The position numbers were made by a program, and so were the translations under genes. Shown in pieces: positions 31,580 through 46,500 of a stretch of 64,000 bases of DNA (positions are counted from its first letter, which is position 1; each line of letters begins with the position of its first letter). The DNA is from Aphidius gifuensis (lineage: Eukaryota; Arthropoda; Insecta; Hymenoptera; Braconidae), in assembly GCF_014905175.1 (NCBI RefSeq), contig NC_057788.1:3534001-3598000 (forward strand). Reading direction: 5' to 3'. The notes under the pieces are model-generated. The model ran no database searches and was not told where the DNA came from. It saw nothing but the letters and a program-made list of their open reading frames with translations.

Positions 31580-34500
31580 ATGGAAGCTGCTGGTACAAGT
31601 GGTGTTGCAAGAACAACAAAATTTATGATGGAAGGAGTTGGTGCCAGGGTTATTCGTGGTCCAGAATGGAAATGGGGAAAACAGGTTAGAGATGCAACTA
31701 GTATTATTATATGAAAAACAAAATGAACAAATGATTTTAAAATTATTTATGACATTGTTAATAAATAACAATGTGATTTAAAAAAAAAAATTCTTATTTT
31801 TATTTTTAACAATTGGTATCATGCAGTTGTTTTATCATAATAAATAAATATAAACATTTGAAATTGATCTGTCAAAAGTGACACTTGTCATTTCAAGATA
31901 ATAATAAACACAATAGTTGATTTATTAATTGTAAAATTATTTATTAAACAGGATGGTGGTGAGGGACATGTGGGTACTGTTAGAAATTTTGAATCACCAG
32001 AAGAAGTTGTTGTTGTTTGGGATAATGGTACTGCTGCAAATTATCGTTGTTCTGGAGCATATGATTTGAGAATTCTTGATTCAGCAACAACTGGTGTTAA
32101 ACATGATGGTACAATGTGTGATACATGTCGTCAACAGCCAATTTTTGGTATTAGATGGAAATGTGCTGATTGTGCTAATCATGAATTATGTTCAATTTGT
32201 TATCATGGTGATAAACATCATGTTAGACATCGTTTTTATCGTATATCAACACCAGGAAGTGAACGTGTACTTCTTGAACCAAGAAGAAAAATTAAAAAGG
32301 TCTCTAGAAATTTGTATTTTTCATAATAAATTATTAGAAATAAATAATAATTTAATAAATTTAATTATTTTTAGATTGCAATAAGAGGTATATTTCCTGG
32401 TGCTAGAGTTGTTAGAGGTGTTGATTGGCAATGGGAAGATCAAGATGGTGGAAATGGTAGAAGAGGAAAAGTTAATGAAATACAAGATTGGTCAGCAGCA
32501 AGTCCAAGATCAGCTGCATATGTTGTTTGGGATAATGGAGCTAAAAATTTATATCGTGTTGGTTTTGAAGGAATGGTAAATGAAAATTAAATGATTATTT
32601 AATTTAAAACAATTTTTAAAATGCTACAAATGAAAAATTTTAATTTTAGGCTGATCTTAAAGTTGTTAATGATGCCAAAGGTCAAACAGTTTATCGTGAT
32701 CATTTACCATTGTTGGGTGAACAAGGACCAGGAAGAACAGCTCCACATGGTCTTCAAATTGGTGATCAGGTTGATTATTAATTATCATTAAATTAAAACC
32801 TCGAAAAAAGAAAATATTATAATTATTATTTTTAATAATTAAATAATTACAGGTAAATGTAGATTTAGAATTGGAAATTGTTCAATCACTTCAACATGGA
32901 CATGGCAGTTGGACTGATGGAATGTTTGAGTGTTTGGGTACAACTGGAATTGTCGTTAGTATTGATGAGGATCATGATATTGTTGTATCATATCCAAGTG
33001 GAAATAGATGGACATTTAATCCTGCAGTTTTGTCAAAAGTACAAACACCAGCACCTGTTGCTACAACATCAACATCAACAGATAATCATACATTTGCTGT
33101 TGGTGATGTTGTTCAAATATGTAATGATTTAGAAAAAATTAAATTACTTCAAAGAGCACATGGAGAATGGGCTGAAGCTATGGTTCCAGTAAGTTGTTGA
33201 TGAAATTTTTATGTTAAAAATTAATATAACAATAAATCATTGATAAATGTAATTTTAATTTAGACACTTGGTAAAGTTGGAAGAGTTTTACAAATATATC
33301 ATGATGGTGATTTAAAAGTTGAAGTATGTAGAACATCCTGGACATATAATCCACAAGCTGTTATCAAAGTTGCAAGTAGTGATGGAAGTATGCCAGGAAG
33401 TAGTAATGGTGGTACGTATTTTATATACATAAATAATATAATAAACATTTATAAAAATTAATTGTTTTTTTTAATTTATAGAACCACTGTCGGCACTTTT
33501 GAAAAAATTATTTGAAACCCATGTGTCAGGTGATGTTAATGAAGAGCTTGTTAAATCATCAGCAAATGGTGATGCATCAAAATGTGAAGATTGTTTAAAA
33601 CGTCCTGATGCTGATGTAAATGGAGTATTTGCTGGACATACTGCACTACAAGCAGCAAGTCACAATGGACATCTTGAAGTTATTAAAATTCTCTTGCGTT
33701 ATAAATCTGACGTTGAAATTGAAGTACGTTATTATTTATTTACGTTGTTATTAATTTGAAAATATATTCTATATATTTTAATTGTTTATTCAAATGACAG
33801 GATAAAGATGGTGATCGTGCTGTACATCATGCAGCATTTGGTGATGAACCAGGTGTAATGTCACTTGTAGCTGGTGCTGGAGCTGATTTAAATGCCAGAA
33901 ATAAAAGACGTCAAACAGCATTACATATTGCTGTTAATAAAGGACATGCTGGTGTTGTAAAAATACTTTTAGAACTTGGCTGTCATCCGAGTCTTCAGGT
34001 GAGTTTTTATTTAATTTAATAATTTATCTTTTAACCCTTTAACCAAATGCGTAATTCAATGTTTTGAATAAATTTTACAATATCAACAAGACTGAATTAG
34101 TGTTAATTTACGTTTGTCGAGACAACGATATCTTCTAATTTCAGAAGTCTTAATTAATCCAGTTATCAGTATGTAGCACTGGGAATTGTTGAATTTAATT
34201 TACACGAAAGTGTCATTGGAAGGGTTAACATATATATGTGTGTGTTTTGTTTACATATATTATGTCTCTAGGAATAATCAAGATATATTTTTATCTATAT
34301 ATCTACAATCCATAAAAAATATAAATAATAAATTTTACATTATAATTAATAATTTTTTTATTCTCTATATTATTTTGTAGAGATAAAAAAAATATTTTCA
34401 AAAAAATAACATATTTGATTTATTATAACTGTTAATTTATACAATTTTCATTGGTGATTATGAAAATACGAGGGAGACTAATGTTTAATGCCTTTCGACC

Positions 34501-37500
34501 CTGCTGTCTCGATAATTTACAATGATTGCTCGTTGGTTCCTCCCCATAAAAAAGTATAAAGAACAAAAAAAATAAAAAACCAGTATAAGAAAAAAGAAAA
34601 ATAACTAGAGAAAGTAATTTTTCTTTTTTTTTTTCTTATTTTTCTTTTGCTCTGTTGATTTTATTTCAAGTATATATATATTATTTTCTTTAACAAAACA
34701 ACTGTCTTTATTTTTTCTTTATATGGAAAGGGGAATTTTCTCAATCCTGTCACGTGCAATTGCGAAAACGAATAGAGTTTTTTGGAAAAATAGGTACTCG
34801 AGTATTGTCGTTGGTTGCCTTGAGCAATATCTGGTCCTGGAGTATATATAAGGGGGTTGAAAATGGTCTTGTATTGAAGCTTACAATGAGGATTAATCGC
34901 CCAGTCGAGTTGAGAGAAAGTGAACGATTTTTCAAACTCTCTTTTCATTTGTTTGTTATTATTTTTATTATTTTTTTTTATTTTTTAACTCTTGAAGATT
35001 CGGAACAACTCAATCTTTTACGACAATGAGTGTTTGACGATGGAACATTCAATTTTACCTGAACAAACTCAACAAACTGATAAAAATGAAATTAAAAAAT
35101 TAAAAAAAAAAAAAATATTCTAGCAATTTAAAAATATTTCAACATTTTTTTTTGTCTTTTATTTTATTCTTTTTTCGTTATTGAGAAATTTTTACATATT
35201 TTATAAATATCAATGAATATTGATCAATATTTAAAATTGTAAAATATTATTATTTTTAAATTTTAAATTTGTAAATATATCATTGGGATATTTTGGCAAC
35301 TTCATTGTTCAACGATAATTCTTTTGAAATGTTAAATCATAAATTTTTTTTTGACGTGCATGTTATAGTATGTCGAATGGGTCTATAAAATATATGCACA
35401 TTTTGATAGGCTATATAAATTTTGTCATTTTAAGATTTATGTTTTTTATTATAGTCTTATTTTTTTTTTTTTTATCTATTTCTGTTTTATAGCAGATTTT
35501 AACTTACTTTATTATACTTAATTTGAGTCAATTAAGCTAGAAAAATTTTCTTCTAAATAACCATTATTTAATTTAGAAAAAATTTAATTTATAAAATTTA
35601 AATTTCACTGTATTGATACTTATATAATAATTATAAAAATCAATTAACCAATTGAACAATAATTTTATTAATTTTAATATTTAAAAAATATTTATCAAAA
35701 TATAAAATGATGAACAATCATCGAAATAATAGATTTGCAACAAATTGGAAAATGGAAAATAAAAAAAGCTGTAGTCAGTCTACCTATTACAAATCCAATA
35801 TATATATAGATCAATCAATTGATCCTTCCAACAGTATTATTTTTTGTTGTCTTGTTTGGACGCCCCTTCAATTGAATGCTATTTTTCTCACCTACTGCTA
35901 GAATACCTATATCACACACCTCCATAAAACATACTTGCTGACAGTGACAATATTAACCCTCGATGCAGACTCAACAAAAGTTAACTCTTGATATAGAACA
36001 CGTTACATGACCTTACTGCCCATTTATACGCACCACCTGTCTCGAACTATTTTTATTTTTATTTTTCTTCAAACTAAATCGATCGTAAATATTTTTTTTT
36101 TATTTATTTATTTTTATTTTTTACACTCAACTGAGATTTTTTTGTATTTTTATATATTGGTACTTTATAAAAATTGTTAAATTTATTGCTTTATTCTTCA
36201 CAATATTTTTCAAACTTTTTTTCCAAGGGCTTTTTTGTCAAGGGTCTCAAAAATAAATGTCGTAATTTTATGATTACATTTTCCTTTTTTTTTTCGTGTG
36301 ATTTAAAAAGATTTTTTTTATAATTTCGTTTTTAATTTTAAATATACTCAAAATTATTTCTAGTTCATTATTTCGAATGGACACTTTGCTTTTTTTGCTT
36401 TTTTACAAGTCGTTGAAGTTATTCAAGTTGTTCTACTTTTAAAAGTAGTTTGAAGATTTTTAATATTACAATATTCTCTGTTAGTTTTTTTTTGTTTTTA
36501 TTTTTTTTTATCGTTCTGTTGGTATGCACGCACATAGATAAAATATTGTCGGGCAAGGAAATTATTGTCTTTCATATTTTTTTATTTGAAAATATATGGT
36601 CGGTAAATACAGCCATATAGTGAAGATTCACGAGTGTCATGCAAGTCTTCATGAGCTTTCTACAATGATATGCGAAAAAAAAAAAAAATATAAAGATATA
36701 TTTGTCGGATTGTAGAAAATGGAGCGTTGTATTTTTAAAATATAATATATGTTTTTTGTTATTGTGCATTTTTATGGTTCACCTATTTTACTGACAAATA
36801 TAAGTTTAATATAATATCTACAATAGTTAAACTTTTTAAGTTTTTTTTTGTTCGATATAATATCGAAAATTTAAAGTTGAAAGAAAAAAAATTAGTATTA
36901 AAAAGTATAATCTTCAAAACTTTATTTGATATTTTTGACCTCGAGTTTGTATTAAGCTTATTCTGCTGAATTACGAGTATATAAATTTTTTTTTTATTTT
37001 CATTTTTTATTCTTCTATCTCAACGAAAGAAAGAGAGAAAAAAAAAAAAAATTACATTGTAAAGAAAAGGGTCGAAAGTGTGACTTGAATTGCAAGGGCA
37101 TATCTCCGCTGCACGTTTTTTTCTACTGAGCGTGACCAATATTGTAAAAAAATTTCTATTTTTTTTTTTTTTCATAAAAATAGTAACAAAAATTTATTTT
37201 ATTTTTTTTCTTTTGAATTAAAAGTTTATTGTGTAATTTTGTTCTGTTAAAATTAACGGTTTACTAAAAATGTAAATTTTTTTTTAAACAAAGTTATGGA
37301 TTTTATAAAAATAAATAAAGCCATAAAATTTTATATACTTTTTAAAAATAATAATAATAACAACAATAATGAAAATAATTTTTTCAAATCGTGTATTAAA
37401 TTTTGAGTGATGATATGAAATCTTTCACAACTTTTAATATTTTTAAAATTTTAATTGAAAAAATTGAATAGATAAAAAAAAAAAATTAATTAAATTTATT

Positions 37501-40500
37501 AAAACTGATTTATAATTATTTAAAAAAATATTATGCAGTTTGAAAATTCGGTCAAGATCATTTAGCTATAACAGCTGTTCAATTCCAATTTTTTTCTTTC
37601 CAATTTTTTCATGGTATTAATAATATTAATAAATTATAAATCATGATGAAAAAAAATAGCACACGTTTCGGTAATTAGTTGTCCAATTGCATTGTCAAGT
37701 GAAATGAAAATATTTGAAATTTTTAAAGCCCAAAAAAGTAACAGTATATTTTTATAGCCAATAGATTTTTCATCTTTAATATACGTCTGCTTAAAAACCT
37801 CAAAATAATAGTAAAAAAAAATAAAAGTCTATATAATTTTTGTAGCTGCTGTAACAAAGTAATTTTGTTACTCCATAATCTCATATTTCAAGTGGTCTTG
37901 AGTTTCGCATTGTGGTCAATATTACTTTGGAAATATTATATCCTTGTATTAACCATGTAATTTGAATATCAATGTGGCTTAAATTTACATAAGTTTAAAT
38001 AACTATTAACTATTATTTTTTGATCTAACATTTTTTCAAATAAAGTTTTATATTTTTCAATTAAATACATAAATTTATATACTACTAGTATAAAAATAAA
38101 ACAAGTCAATTTCTACCTTGATCTTTATGAACAAGTAAGAAAATTTTATCAAAGTTTATGCAATAGATTTTTATTACTTTGTCTGGATCATGTGGATTTA
38201 TCTGATGCTGAGTGATCAAAAGTAAATCCACTCAAGTTGGAATAATGTCTACTTTGGATCAACTATACGAGTGAATCGACAACTCGGCACCACCACCACT
38301 ACCAGCATCATCATATTATTATTATCATTTATATAATCTTTTTATATATTTTTTTTATATTTCAATTTTATGTGTATTACTTGGATCTGTACTTGTGTAT
38401 AAAAGTTCAATCATTTGTTTTATGTCTATCTTGCACATGAAAAGTACACGAGTCTTTTGATTATAACCAACTGAACAACGACACTATTTTCTTTAAGAAA
38501 ATAAGACACAAGAAATTTACTATCATCAAGGGAATATAACTTACATCGTAAATTCAATGGGTATTTTACCGTGAAATTTATATGCGGGCTATTATAATTC
38601 CTTTTGTTCTTGTAACACAATCATGAGTAAATTTACATTTTATCTAGTTTTAACATTTTTTATTTTCACTTACATTTTATTTAAAATTATTAAATAAATC
38701 AATAAAAAAAAAAAGAAAAGTAAATAAACCAAGAAGTCATCAAATTACGTGAGATTTTTTTATTTTTTTTTTCTTGTCAATCAAATGAAAATGAAATATC
38801 TTGAACGCTTATGGATGGATAAGTGACTTGTTGTCACAATGTGATACTCAAGATGTTACAGTTAAATTGAATTTAAGACATTGATATTGAGAACTTCTAG
38901 TTTATTATATATATATACTCTTTTTTTTGTTTATTTATTTTCTATTGAATGATGAAGGTTTGACTGAAATAACAATGCTATCAGAAGCCAAAGTATTATC
39001 AACCGTTTCAATGACGTCAAGAATCTTTTTTTTTTATTTATTTTATTTTATATATATATTTTCAACAATTGTATTTTATCCAATATACTTTGCTTGCAAA
39101 CACTAACACCACAACCATCATCATCATCATCATCGTTTTTATTTTATCCTCGATAGTCTCTTTGTACAAGTCCTGGTTTGAGGAGCTTCTTCAACACTAA
39201 AACTAATACTTCATAGTATATTGTGACTGTAGATAATGAAAAGTATAAAAGAATAAGAGTGAAATGAAAAATCAACCAAGCAAACCAACCAACCAGTGTA
39301 ATTACTTTCGATTAAATGCATCAATTTTATCAACTTTTAGATATATTTTAGTTGCTCTATAGTTTTTTTTATTTTGTGTAATTTAGATTTTATTTTTTTT
39401 TATTAATCTTTTACTATCTCATTGGTTGGCGGATTTTTTATTATTTTTTTTATCTGATTGTGTGGGCTTGCTGATGATCGATTCTTCAACAAATTTGCGT
39501 TGATGTACTTGATGCGTTGTTAAAGAGAAATGAGACATTTTTTTTTGCTCGTAAATTTCCCTTGGGCATTTTCAAATATTACTTTATTTATTTTTTATTA
39601 TCTCGTAGTGTAAATTTAAACTTTTTTTTTTTTTTTTGATTTTTTACGTACTTCTCTTGTCATCAGTTTTTTTTAATTGTTATTGGTTTTTTTTTTTTTT
39701 TTTTAAACTAGATCATGAGATTTAATTTTTTTAAATTATTTTAGTTTGTTTTTAATTTTTTTTTTTCTTGGTAATTTGTCACACTTTGTTCAGCTGGATG
39801 GAAAATTCTCTTCAATATATTTTCTTGTTTATTTTATTTTTCTCTTTATGATTTTTTATATCTTAACTTTTTATTTTTATTTTTTTTTTTTACTCGCTGT
39901 AACAGTCTGAATTTTATAACTCGTTGGAAATTTTTACGTATTAAATTTTCTTGATAATATCATAAGATTATTTTAAATATTTTTTTTATATTATTAAAAC
40001 ATTGTCTTGTTTTCATAACAAATATTTTGTTGTACAACATTATAAAAAGTATAAGCTTGAAATAGAGATACATCTAGTAAATTTATATAAATACAAAATT
40101 TTAATAAACATTTTGTTTTCATCTACAACAAATGTTTATTTTCAAAATATTCAATATAAATTTTTCATAAAAGTATAAAATTATTAACGCACTAATAATT
40201 ATAGTATTAAAAAAAAAAACCCTTTTCAACATGACTAACTAAAAATTAAAAAAAATATATATGTACCTATATATTTCCGTACTTGTTTGATCAATTTTAC
40301 AAAGTCAATATTTTTTCATTAAAAAAATATTTTTTCCATAATATTACAAGTTAATTTGTTCCTGAATTTTTTCATCCACAATAAAAATAAAAATACAAAA
40401 ATGCTTTAAATGTTGAAAAGAAAAAAATATGTTGGCAGTAACATCATAACACAATATTTGTCTACGTATATACCTATATTAGCTATTTTTTATCTCGACG

Positions 40501-43500
40501 TTTATCCTCGTTTCGAAATGACGATGTCGTTCTCTCTACAGCCCTCTTTCACACACACGTATATTTACACGAGTACAAAGTCACCCGGGAAAAGTATGAT
40601 ACACAGGGTAAAGTTTTAAAATTACCAGAGCATATCCTCGACGAGAAATGATATAGCCTATCAAGGTATATTTTACAAAAAACAAGAACCAAGTGGGATG
40701 AAGATGATGATGATGATAAAAGACCAAAAAATAAAAGAAGGAAAGAAAATATATATATATTGGTGTGGTGCTTCTTGATTTTGAAGGCGTTGTACCGACA
40801 ACATCATTCAGAAATTTCATCCACCATTACAAATTCAAGTGATGGATAAAAAGGATAATAGTTTATCATCATCATAAATATAAAAAAGAAAAATTATAAA
40901 AAGAAAATAGTATATACGAGTTGACTTTTCCACTGGACTTTTGTTAACTTTTGTTAGTTTAATCCAGTTGATACTGGCTCTCGGAACATATCCACTTTTC
41001 AACCTTCAAGCTTCATGTTGGATATACAAAACTAGAGCTTTTCCTGTTTTTCCCATATATATATTTACCTAAAAATAAAAACAACAACAACAATTTATAC
41101 ATGTATATATGTTGATGTGTATTTTGTGTGTAAATGCTTGCCCGGGGTTACAGTCTCGTTGCACATCGTCGGCTTATCCTGACTATATACGACGAGAGAG
41201 AAAGAGAGCTTTGTTGCTACTGCTTGACGTTATTTTACCGTTAAATTAATGGCACTGAATATGCCGCGTTTACTGTATCCCATTACCACGAAAACTCGCT
41301 GCTACACTCCGGTAACGGATATGGTTTCAGGATCAATGGGACAAAGCTCCAAGAGTTTCCGTCTGTAAAAAAAAACAAAAAGAATAAATAAAACATAAAA
41401 TAATAATAAAACTTTTTAGTCAGATAATTTTTTATCATATCGTAAATTTTACCATCTTATTATTTTTTTGAATTGAAATTATTTTTATATTCTTTAAAAA
41501 CAACGAAAAATGATTATTATACTAGGTGCTTTTGATAATAAAAAAAAAAAAAGCGAAAAAAAAATGGTGTTTGCCAGATCAAGTATACCGCAATATTCTG
41601 AACCATGATGGATATTTGAAATGTCGACGAATCACGTATTTTTCACTGGAAAATGCTCATGGCGATATTTATACACGCAAATGTACCTTTTTTTTATTTT
41701 TTAAAACTTTTATTTCTACTATTTTCACATTTTCACCTTTACGCTTTGATGAGTTAGTCACACACTGAAAAAAATAAAAAAGAAATAGATAAATAAATAA
41801 AATAAAAATCAATGAAAATAAATTTTGAAAAATACAAAAAAAAAAGTAAAATAAAAGTTACAAGTATTATAAAATATTCATCAGAGTAAATATTTGATAT
41901 TTTCAAATATTACTATCACATATTTTTATCGTTTCTATTGAAAAAAAAATTTAATTTACGTTTGATGAATTAAAATTGAGTTTTTTTTTTTCGTTTTTTG
42001 GTAATTTTATCAACATTGTTTCTAGACTGTAATTATTTTTGTGAACTATAATGTTTTGCTTTGGTAATTGCATTTGTCCTTAACTCAACTTGAGTATGAT
42101 AAAAAAAAAATAAAAAAAAAAAAAAAACAAAATGAGATAAATACTTTGGTGTAAGTGAGAGGATAAAAGTTATCTTCAGGCGTTTACACAACGACTGGAC
42201 AAGAAAGATGCTCGTACCATTTGTCTACATGATGAATCTAGACCCTTGTCTTCGCTTTTGGCCAAGTATCCAAACTTTGCTTGTCTTCCATCTTGACTAC
42301 AGTGTTTCTCTCTGCACAAAATAACATTATATCCATGTGTCTAACGTGAAACAAAAAAAAGTAACAAAAAATTTTAATAAATTATTTTATATTTGAGTGA
42401 TTGGGTTACTTATTTTGTTCAATGTTCTTGATGACATGGACAAATTAATAATTTCAATAATAATAGTATAAAAAATATATCCATGTTTTGGAAAATTACC
42501 AGAGATTTATCATCGTCTTCAACAGAATTAATTTTCTGTTTTCTTTTTTTTTTTTTTTGTACACTGTTTGTGATTGTCACTGAGAATTTTATTGTCTGGA
42601 ACATGAAAAAAATCTTCACTGACATCAACATCAAGATGATACTGATTTTTTATTTCTTGACATGATATTTATTTATTTATTTTTTTGGCTGTCATTGTTC
42701 TTGTGCTTCAGCTTGTCTAGAAAGGGAAAATTATTATTTTTATACTGAAAATTATCAAGTGTTTCAATTTAAAATAAAAAATATATGTTTTGTTAATTAA
42801 CTCATTATTCTTTTAAAGAGTTGGTGTATTATTTTTGTCACTAATAAATATCAATTTGAGTGATATTAATTTTGATATAACATTGATGCTTGTATTGTCT
42901 GGTTTATAAAGATTTTGTCATGAAAATTTTAAGCAAAATAAATAACAAAAATATTATTATAACAAGATCATAATTAATTTATGTTTTGTTGTGTTAGACA
43001 AAGTAGTGTCAAGTGTTTTAAATAAACAATGTTTTAATTTTAAAAAATTAAATTTAACCTAGTTTAATTGGGTCTTCTTGATGATGATCATCATGTAGTT
43101 TTGTTTTTTTAATTTTGATGAAATAATTCAGCTAAAAATAGTCTGAAAAAAAAATATAACTGACAGTATTTTTTTTACCATTATTTTCATTTTTTGTGAG
43201 AGCTACTATTTGCATTGCTCGGTCGATGAAGTTCTCATTAGGCAAACTTGAAGCAAGATGAGAAAAAAGCTCAAATATTATAACAAGATTATAATTAATT
43301 TCTGTTTTGTTATGTAACATACGGTGTTGAGTCTTGTAAATTAACTTGTAGCAATTTTTTAACAAAACAAATTTTATATCTTAACCCTGCAAATGATCTT
43401 CTTGACGATGATTTTCATGTATAAATTTTAATTTTAATTTTTTATGCAACAAAGTTCAGCCAAGATGAGTCTGAAAAAAATTAAAAATTCATTGTCAACT

Positions 43501-46500
43501 TATCAGTATATAAATAAATAGAAAAAAACTTTTTAAATCTATTGTCGTTTTGACGATGTACATTTTTTTTTTTTTTTTACCTTTGTTGTTGTTTTTTTAT
43601 TGCTGCTCATTGTGGCAACACTGACAACTAAAAAAAAAAAATCACATTTTTATAAATATACAATAATTCAACTATTCATTAATTTTTTTATTAATATTTA
43701 ATCATTTAATTAATAATTACTAGAGCATTATTGTTGTTGACAAAAAAAAAGCAACGCTAAAATCACTTCGATATTTAATTATAATCGATATATCGAATCG
43801 TTAAAATAGTCGAAAAAATCCCCCCTATGGTGTCGCCATAAATTATCGAATCGTTCAAGTGGTCGATGATATCCCCTCCGTTGCCCCCCATGATGATGCC
43901 ATAGATGACGAATCTCAAATTCTCAACATGGCGATTGTACCCCGGGTTGTGAAGTTACGTGATCAAGAGCTCTCTGAATATCCTCTGTTATCCTGCTGAT
44001 TGATTTCGACTAACTTCATAAAAACTGTCCTAAAAGAATCTTCGAGTCCTGTTTATTATAAAGGTAGAAAAATTTATTAATATTTATCGTTTTTTTTGCC
44101 AATAATTGAGATTAAAAAAAAGCATCAGAAAATTGTTAATGGACGCCGGCGTCTTTTTGCGTCTTAATTTTTTTCGTTAATTTTATTTATTTAATCGGAG
44201 TGTTAATTTATTATGAAAACGTTTTAAAATTGATTTAATAATTATTAGTAAACTTTTCAACTGATTATTTATTGTTATTTAATTTTTTATTAATTTTTAA
44301 TTAAATTTGGTGGGGGAAGGACTCGGGCGTCTTTTTGCGTCTCATTTTTTTTGTTAATTTTATTTATTTAATCGGAGTGTTAATTGATTAAAAAAAAGTT
44401 TTAAAATTTTATTAATAATTATTAGCAAATTTTTAATTAATTATTTATCGTTATTTAATTTATTATCAATTAATTAAATTTTGGATGAATATGGAGGGAG
44501 AAGGACGCCAGTATATTCGGGCCGACACTGCGACACAACCAAATCCCTCGATTTTACCGTACACAATCCTATTGTTTATTCCAACAAAAAATCCATAATA
44601 ATTATTTCAATAAAATTGAAAAATTATTAACTCAATATTGGCATATAATTTTATCGATATTTATAATTTTTTCAACGACCATTGTGTGAGTGAAACGCCG
44701 TTAAAAATGTCAAAATACCCGAGGATATTTTTCGTTAAAATATGAGTAATCCGAATCCAATCCTATCAAAAAAATATACCTAAAAATGCGACGAATTTTT
44801 TCAAAAATATTGATCACAATATTTTTGATAAATAATTAATATTTTATTAATTATAAATATTCATCAAATATGAGTATGCCACGGCCGCCATTTGCAATCG
44901 CCGAATTTCTGTCTCTCTCGTACGCTAATTATCTTACCAACATGGAGGGGATAAAATATTCAGTTGCCATTTTGCTCACTAGAGGCAATGAAAGAGCGCG
45001 AATATTTAATTTTTAATTTCAAAAATTCAAAATAAAATTTTTTAAAACTTCATCTTTCAAATCAACTTTTATTGAAAAATTTATTTTTAGATTTATTAAT
45101 TCATTTAAAAATTAATTAATAAATATTAAATTTATCCTTAAATTATAAATATCAAGAAAAAAAAAAAAATTAAATTTAGATTGACAAAAGACAATGTAGG
45201 AAATTGATGTTATACGTAGATGAATAAATACAGTCAATGGTCAATGTCACCTGATAAATCATTCACACTGATGTTTATAGGCATAAATGGTTCAAATCCA
45301 TTGCATTAATATTTCACTCGGTATAATGTGATTTGCTTGCTGGAGCCTATATACATTGCCACTATAAATCAATCGTTTTCATTTGATCATAAATCATTAA
45401 TGAATAATGTTTTTATTTTTATATAATAAATTTACATCAAGACTTGAATAACAATTATATTTTTAATTTTATATATTTAGAAAATTTATATTAAATGACA
45501 CTTTAAGGATTATTTAATCTTGTCTTAATGTGGATTAATGATTGTCTTGTGGGAATTTTAGTCTGTGAAAGTCCAGGTATCCCCGATGGTCTCCTTATGC
45601 CACATGGCTCTCGTTGACTTTACCAAACCAAGAACACACTAGATTTTCTCGTATAGTAACAAGTAACAACCACCACCACGAAAGCGTGAATTTTCAAAAC
45701 TTTGTCTTTACTGGGATTTAACGTATACCCATCGGGACACGTGTCTCATCTATATTTTTTTTTTCCTTTTTTTTATTTTCATACAATATATATATTTTGT
45801 AGATAACATTTCACCGGGTATATATATGTATTTATTGTACATGTGAAAGTGTACAGTGGGTTCAATGTGGGTCTAGATCTCTTTCACTTTGGGTCAAACT
45901 TGCTTCAGGTTTTTCTCGAGTTGCCCTCTCAACTCAAGCCAAAAGAGACAAAGATAAATGAAAGTTTTATTTTGTACACTAGAATGCAACGAGAGAGCTT
46001 TTATCCTTCGTACATTTCACTTGACTTGAACGTTAAATTGTTGTGTTCATGTGTAGATGTCTAGATGGGTAGATGTTTGGTAAAGAGATTTTTTTTTATT
46101 TTCAAATTTTTTCTATTTTATTTTATTTTTTTTTGAGATATATATACTGGTACTTTACAACAACTGAAAACTATTATGGTCTGGTCAACTTTACCAACTT
46201 TTTTTTATTTTTTTATTTCTCAAACTTTTTAGTTTTGCTAAATCAGCGTTTTTTTTTTTTTTTTTTATTTTATATTATAAATTATTTATGTTAATAATTT
46301 ATAATTGATTGATAAAATTTTTAATAAATTACCAATTTTATATTAATAATTTTTGTATAATTTAATTTATTATTTTAAAAGAAAAAATGATTTATTTTCA
46401 TTTGATAAAGTTTTTTTTCTTTTTTAAAAAATCTTGGATAAGTAGATGTTTTAATTATTACATTTATTTTGTGAATAAAGTGTTTAATGAAATTGTTAAG

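Noticed and set aside
45286..45309. Possible tRNA: AATGG-TTCAAAT-CCATT looks like a T-arm with B box, and an upstream 4-bp stem has a 7-base loop
   Set aside because: No matching 5' acceptor strand, no D-arm and wrong spacing; the cloverleaf cannot be completed.
45843..46064. 73-aa ORF in a less AT-rich block
   Set aside because: No recognisable motif or promoter; the length is expected by chance in such a long intron.
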